64,000 nucleotides of DNA from the NCBI GenBank assembly GCA_949788275.1, contig OX460916.1:2170001-2234000 (forward strand). Direction: 5' to 3'. The notes below the pieces were generated by a model. That model saw only the letters and a program-made list of their open reading frames with translations, did not search any database and was not told the origin of the DNA. Of this stretch, positions 62,724 to 64,000 are shown piece by piece (position 1 is the first letter of the stretch; every line of letters begins with the position of its first letter). Source of the DNA: Weeksellaceae bacterium. Lineage in GTDB: Bacteria; Bacteroidota; Bacteroidia; Flavobacteriales; Weeksellaceae. A program made the translations under genes and the position numbers.

Positions 62724-64000
62724 TTAATAACCGTATTTACCTTTCCATTTCATGTTCAAACTTTGCTTATCGGCTTGTTCCCGTTTATTCGAACCAGGTT
62801 CATAAAAGATGGTTCCCGTAATTTCAGCGGGTAAAAATTCTTGCACCACAAAGTTATTGGCATAGTCGTGGGAGTAGCGATATTCCTTCCCGTAATCTAA
62901 TTCCTTCATTAATTTCGTTGGTGCATTCCTTAAGTGCAAAGGCACGGGTAAATCACCGGTTTGCTTAACCACTTGTTGAGCCGTATTGATCGCTTGATAC
63001 GTCGAGTTACTCTTGGCTGAATTCGCTAAATAGACGGCACATTGGCTTAAAAGAATTCGCGACTCGGGATGACCAATGACACTGACTGCTTGAAAGGTGT
63101 TATTCGCGAGAATCATGGCAGTAGGGTTCGCATTTCCGATATCTTCCGAAGCTGAAATCAATAAACGTCTGGCGATAAATTTCACATCTTCACCGCCCTC
63201 CAACATACGTGCCAGCCAGTAAACTGCCCCATTGGGATCTGAACCTCGGATCGATTTAATAAAGGCCGAAATAATATCGTAATGTTGTTCGCCCGACTTA
63301 TCATAACGCGCAAGATTCTGTTGGATACGCTCATGCACGATGGCATCGGTAATCGAGACTTCTTGTGAGGCATCGAAAGAATTAATCACTAATTCTAAAC
63401 CGTTTAATAACTTTCGAGCATCACCTCCTGAATACCTCAACAAGGCATTTGTTTCTTCAATGATGATTGATCTTTTACTTAGATAGACATCATTTTTTAT
63501 AGCTCGACGAATAAGGTCGTCTAAATCTTGTTTTTCCAAATGCTTTAAGACATAAACCTGGGCTCTAGAGAGTAAAGCGGGTACCACTTCGAAACTGGGA
63601 TTTTCTGTTGTGGCTCCGATTAAAGTAACCAAACCTTTTTCAACTGCACCCAATAAACTATCTTGTTGTGTTTTATTGAATCGATGAATTTCATCAATAA
63701 ATAAAATGGGATTTTTTCCTCCTGAAAAAAGATTTTTATTTTTGGCTTTATCTATAATTTCCCTCACCTCCTTTACGCCAGAACTGATGGCGCTCAACGT
63801 AAAAAATGGGCGATCAGATAATTCAGAGATCAGTTGAGCAAGTGTTGTTTTTCCTGTACCAGGAGGGCCCCAAAAGATCATTGATGCAATCATATCGTTA
63901 TCCAACATCATTTTAATGGGTCCATTGGGTCCAACCAAATGTTTTTGATTGATATAATCTTCCAATTTAATAGGACGCATACGTTCAGCTAATGGGGTCG
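62724..64000 (-). CDS. rarA: Replication-associated recombination protein A (partial, runs off right edge)
   Basis: This AAA+ ATPase of the MgsA/WRNIP1 group acts at stalled replication forks. Walker A is [16 protein letters not shown], Walker B is [16 protein letters not shown], and sensor 1 is [18 protein letters not shown]. The C-terminal part has [20 protein letters not shown]. The frame continues upstream of the first ATG (63980) as [15 protein letters not shown], the normal RarA N terminus, to the window edge. The true start is therefore outside the window, and the 418 residues visible from 63980 lack only a short N-terminal segment. Confidence 0.93.
   Translation of the reverse strand, partial: TPLAERMRPIKLEDYINQKHLVGPNGPIKMMLDNDMIASMIFWGPPGTGKTTLAQLISELSDRPFFTLSAISSGVKEVREIIDKAKNKNLFSGGKNPILFIDEIHRFNKTQQDSLLGAVEKGLVTLIGATTENPSFEVVPALLSRAQVYVLKHLEKQDLDDLIRRAIKNDVYLSKRSIIIEETNALLRYSGGDARKLLNGLELVINSFDASQEVSITDAIVHERIQQNLARYDKSGEQHYDIISAFIKSIRGSDPNGAVYWLARMLEGGEDVKFIARRLLISASEDIGNANPTAMILANNTFQAVSVIGHPESRILLSQCAVYLANSAKSNSTYQAINTAQQVVKQTGDLPVPLHLRNAPTKLMKELDYGKEYRYSHDYANNFVVQEFLPAEITGTIFYEPGSNKREQADKQSLNMKWKGKYGY

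Overview
The window is low-GC chromosomal DNA of a bacterium in the class Flavobacteriia (phylum Bacteroidota). The evidence is a complete gldKLMN set for the type IX secretion system (T9SS), a GLPGLI-family protein, a T9SS type A C-terminal sorting domain, Mqo, the Bacteroidota order of the division and cell-wall genes, and several promoters with the TAnnTTTG -7 box of this phylum. A Weeksellaceae-like genus fits, but I cannot name a species from sequence alone. Both window edges cut genes: a toxin tail on the left and rarA on the right.

Layout. (1) 1-7.9 kb is an accessory island. It holds decayed, tandem Rhs/YD-repeat toxin cassettes (core fragment, toxin tail, presumed immunity gene), two copies of a broken HTH regulator fragment, and a complete IS21-family element with a 5-bp target duplication inside a presumed immunity gene. 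A lipoprotein pair and a GLPGLI protein follow. (2) 8.3-20.5 kb holds an ABC-F ATPase, an FAD oxidoreductase, gldKLMN on the minus strand, a ureohydrolase homologue that has lost its metal ligands, and topA. (3) 20.5-28.5 kb holds a membrane protein, then a plus-strand run miaB, sigma-54 activator, lptE, a TPR protein and secG, and then groES-groEL. (4) 28.9-32 kb is a tight operon of three paralogous secreted C-type-lectin-like proteins. (5) 32-35 kb holds mqo, rlpA and yqeY. (6) 35.4-50.8 kb is a complete minus-strand dcw cluster, mraZ to ftsZ, with three 10-bp-spaced MraZ boxes in front of mraZ. (7) 51-53 kb holds an alpha/beta hydrolase, engB and aroQ. (8) 53.4-62.4 kb is a heme-uptake locus: a plus-strand ABC transporter with a HemS-type protein, converging on a minus-strand TonB receptor, HmuY-like lipoprotein and HmuY-like T9SS cargo. 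(9) rarA runs off the right edge.

The genes connect in two ways. The T9SS core genes in region 2 probably serve to export the region 8 HmuY-like protein, and the two heme operons share a candidate operator just downstream of their -7 boxes. 

The most interesting unexplained signal is a dispersed intergenic element of 87-110 nt present five times (8106, 28547, 35177, 53127, 57383). All copies share similar ends. Both an outer and an inner stem are kept by compensatory changes, which points to selection on structure, as an RNA or as a mobile palindromic element.
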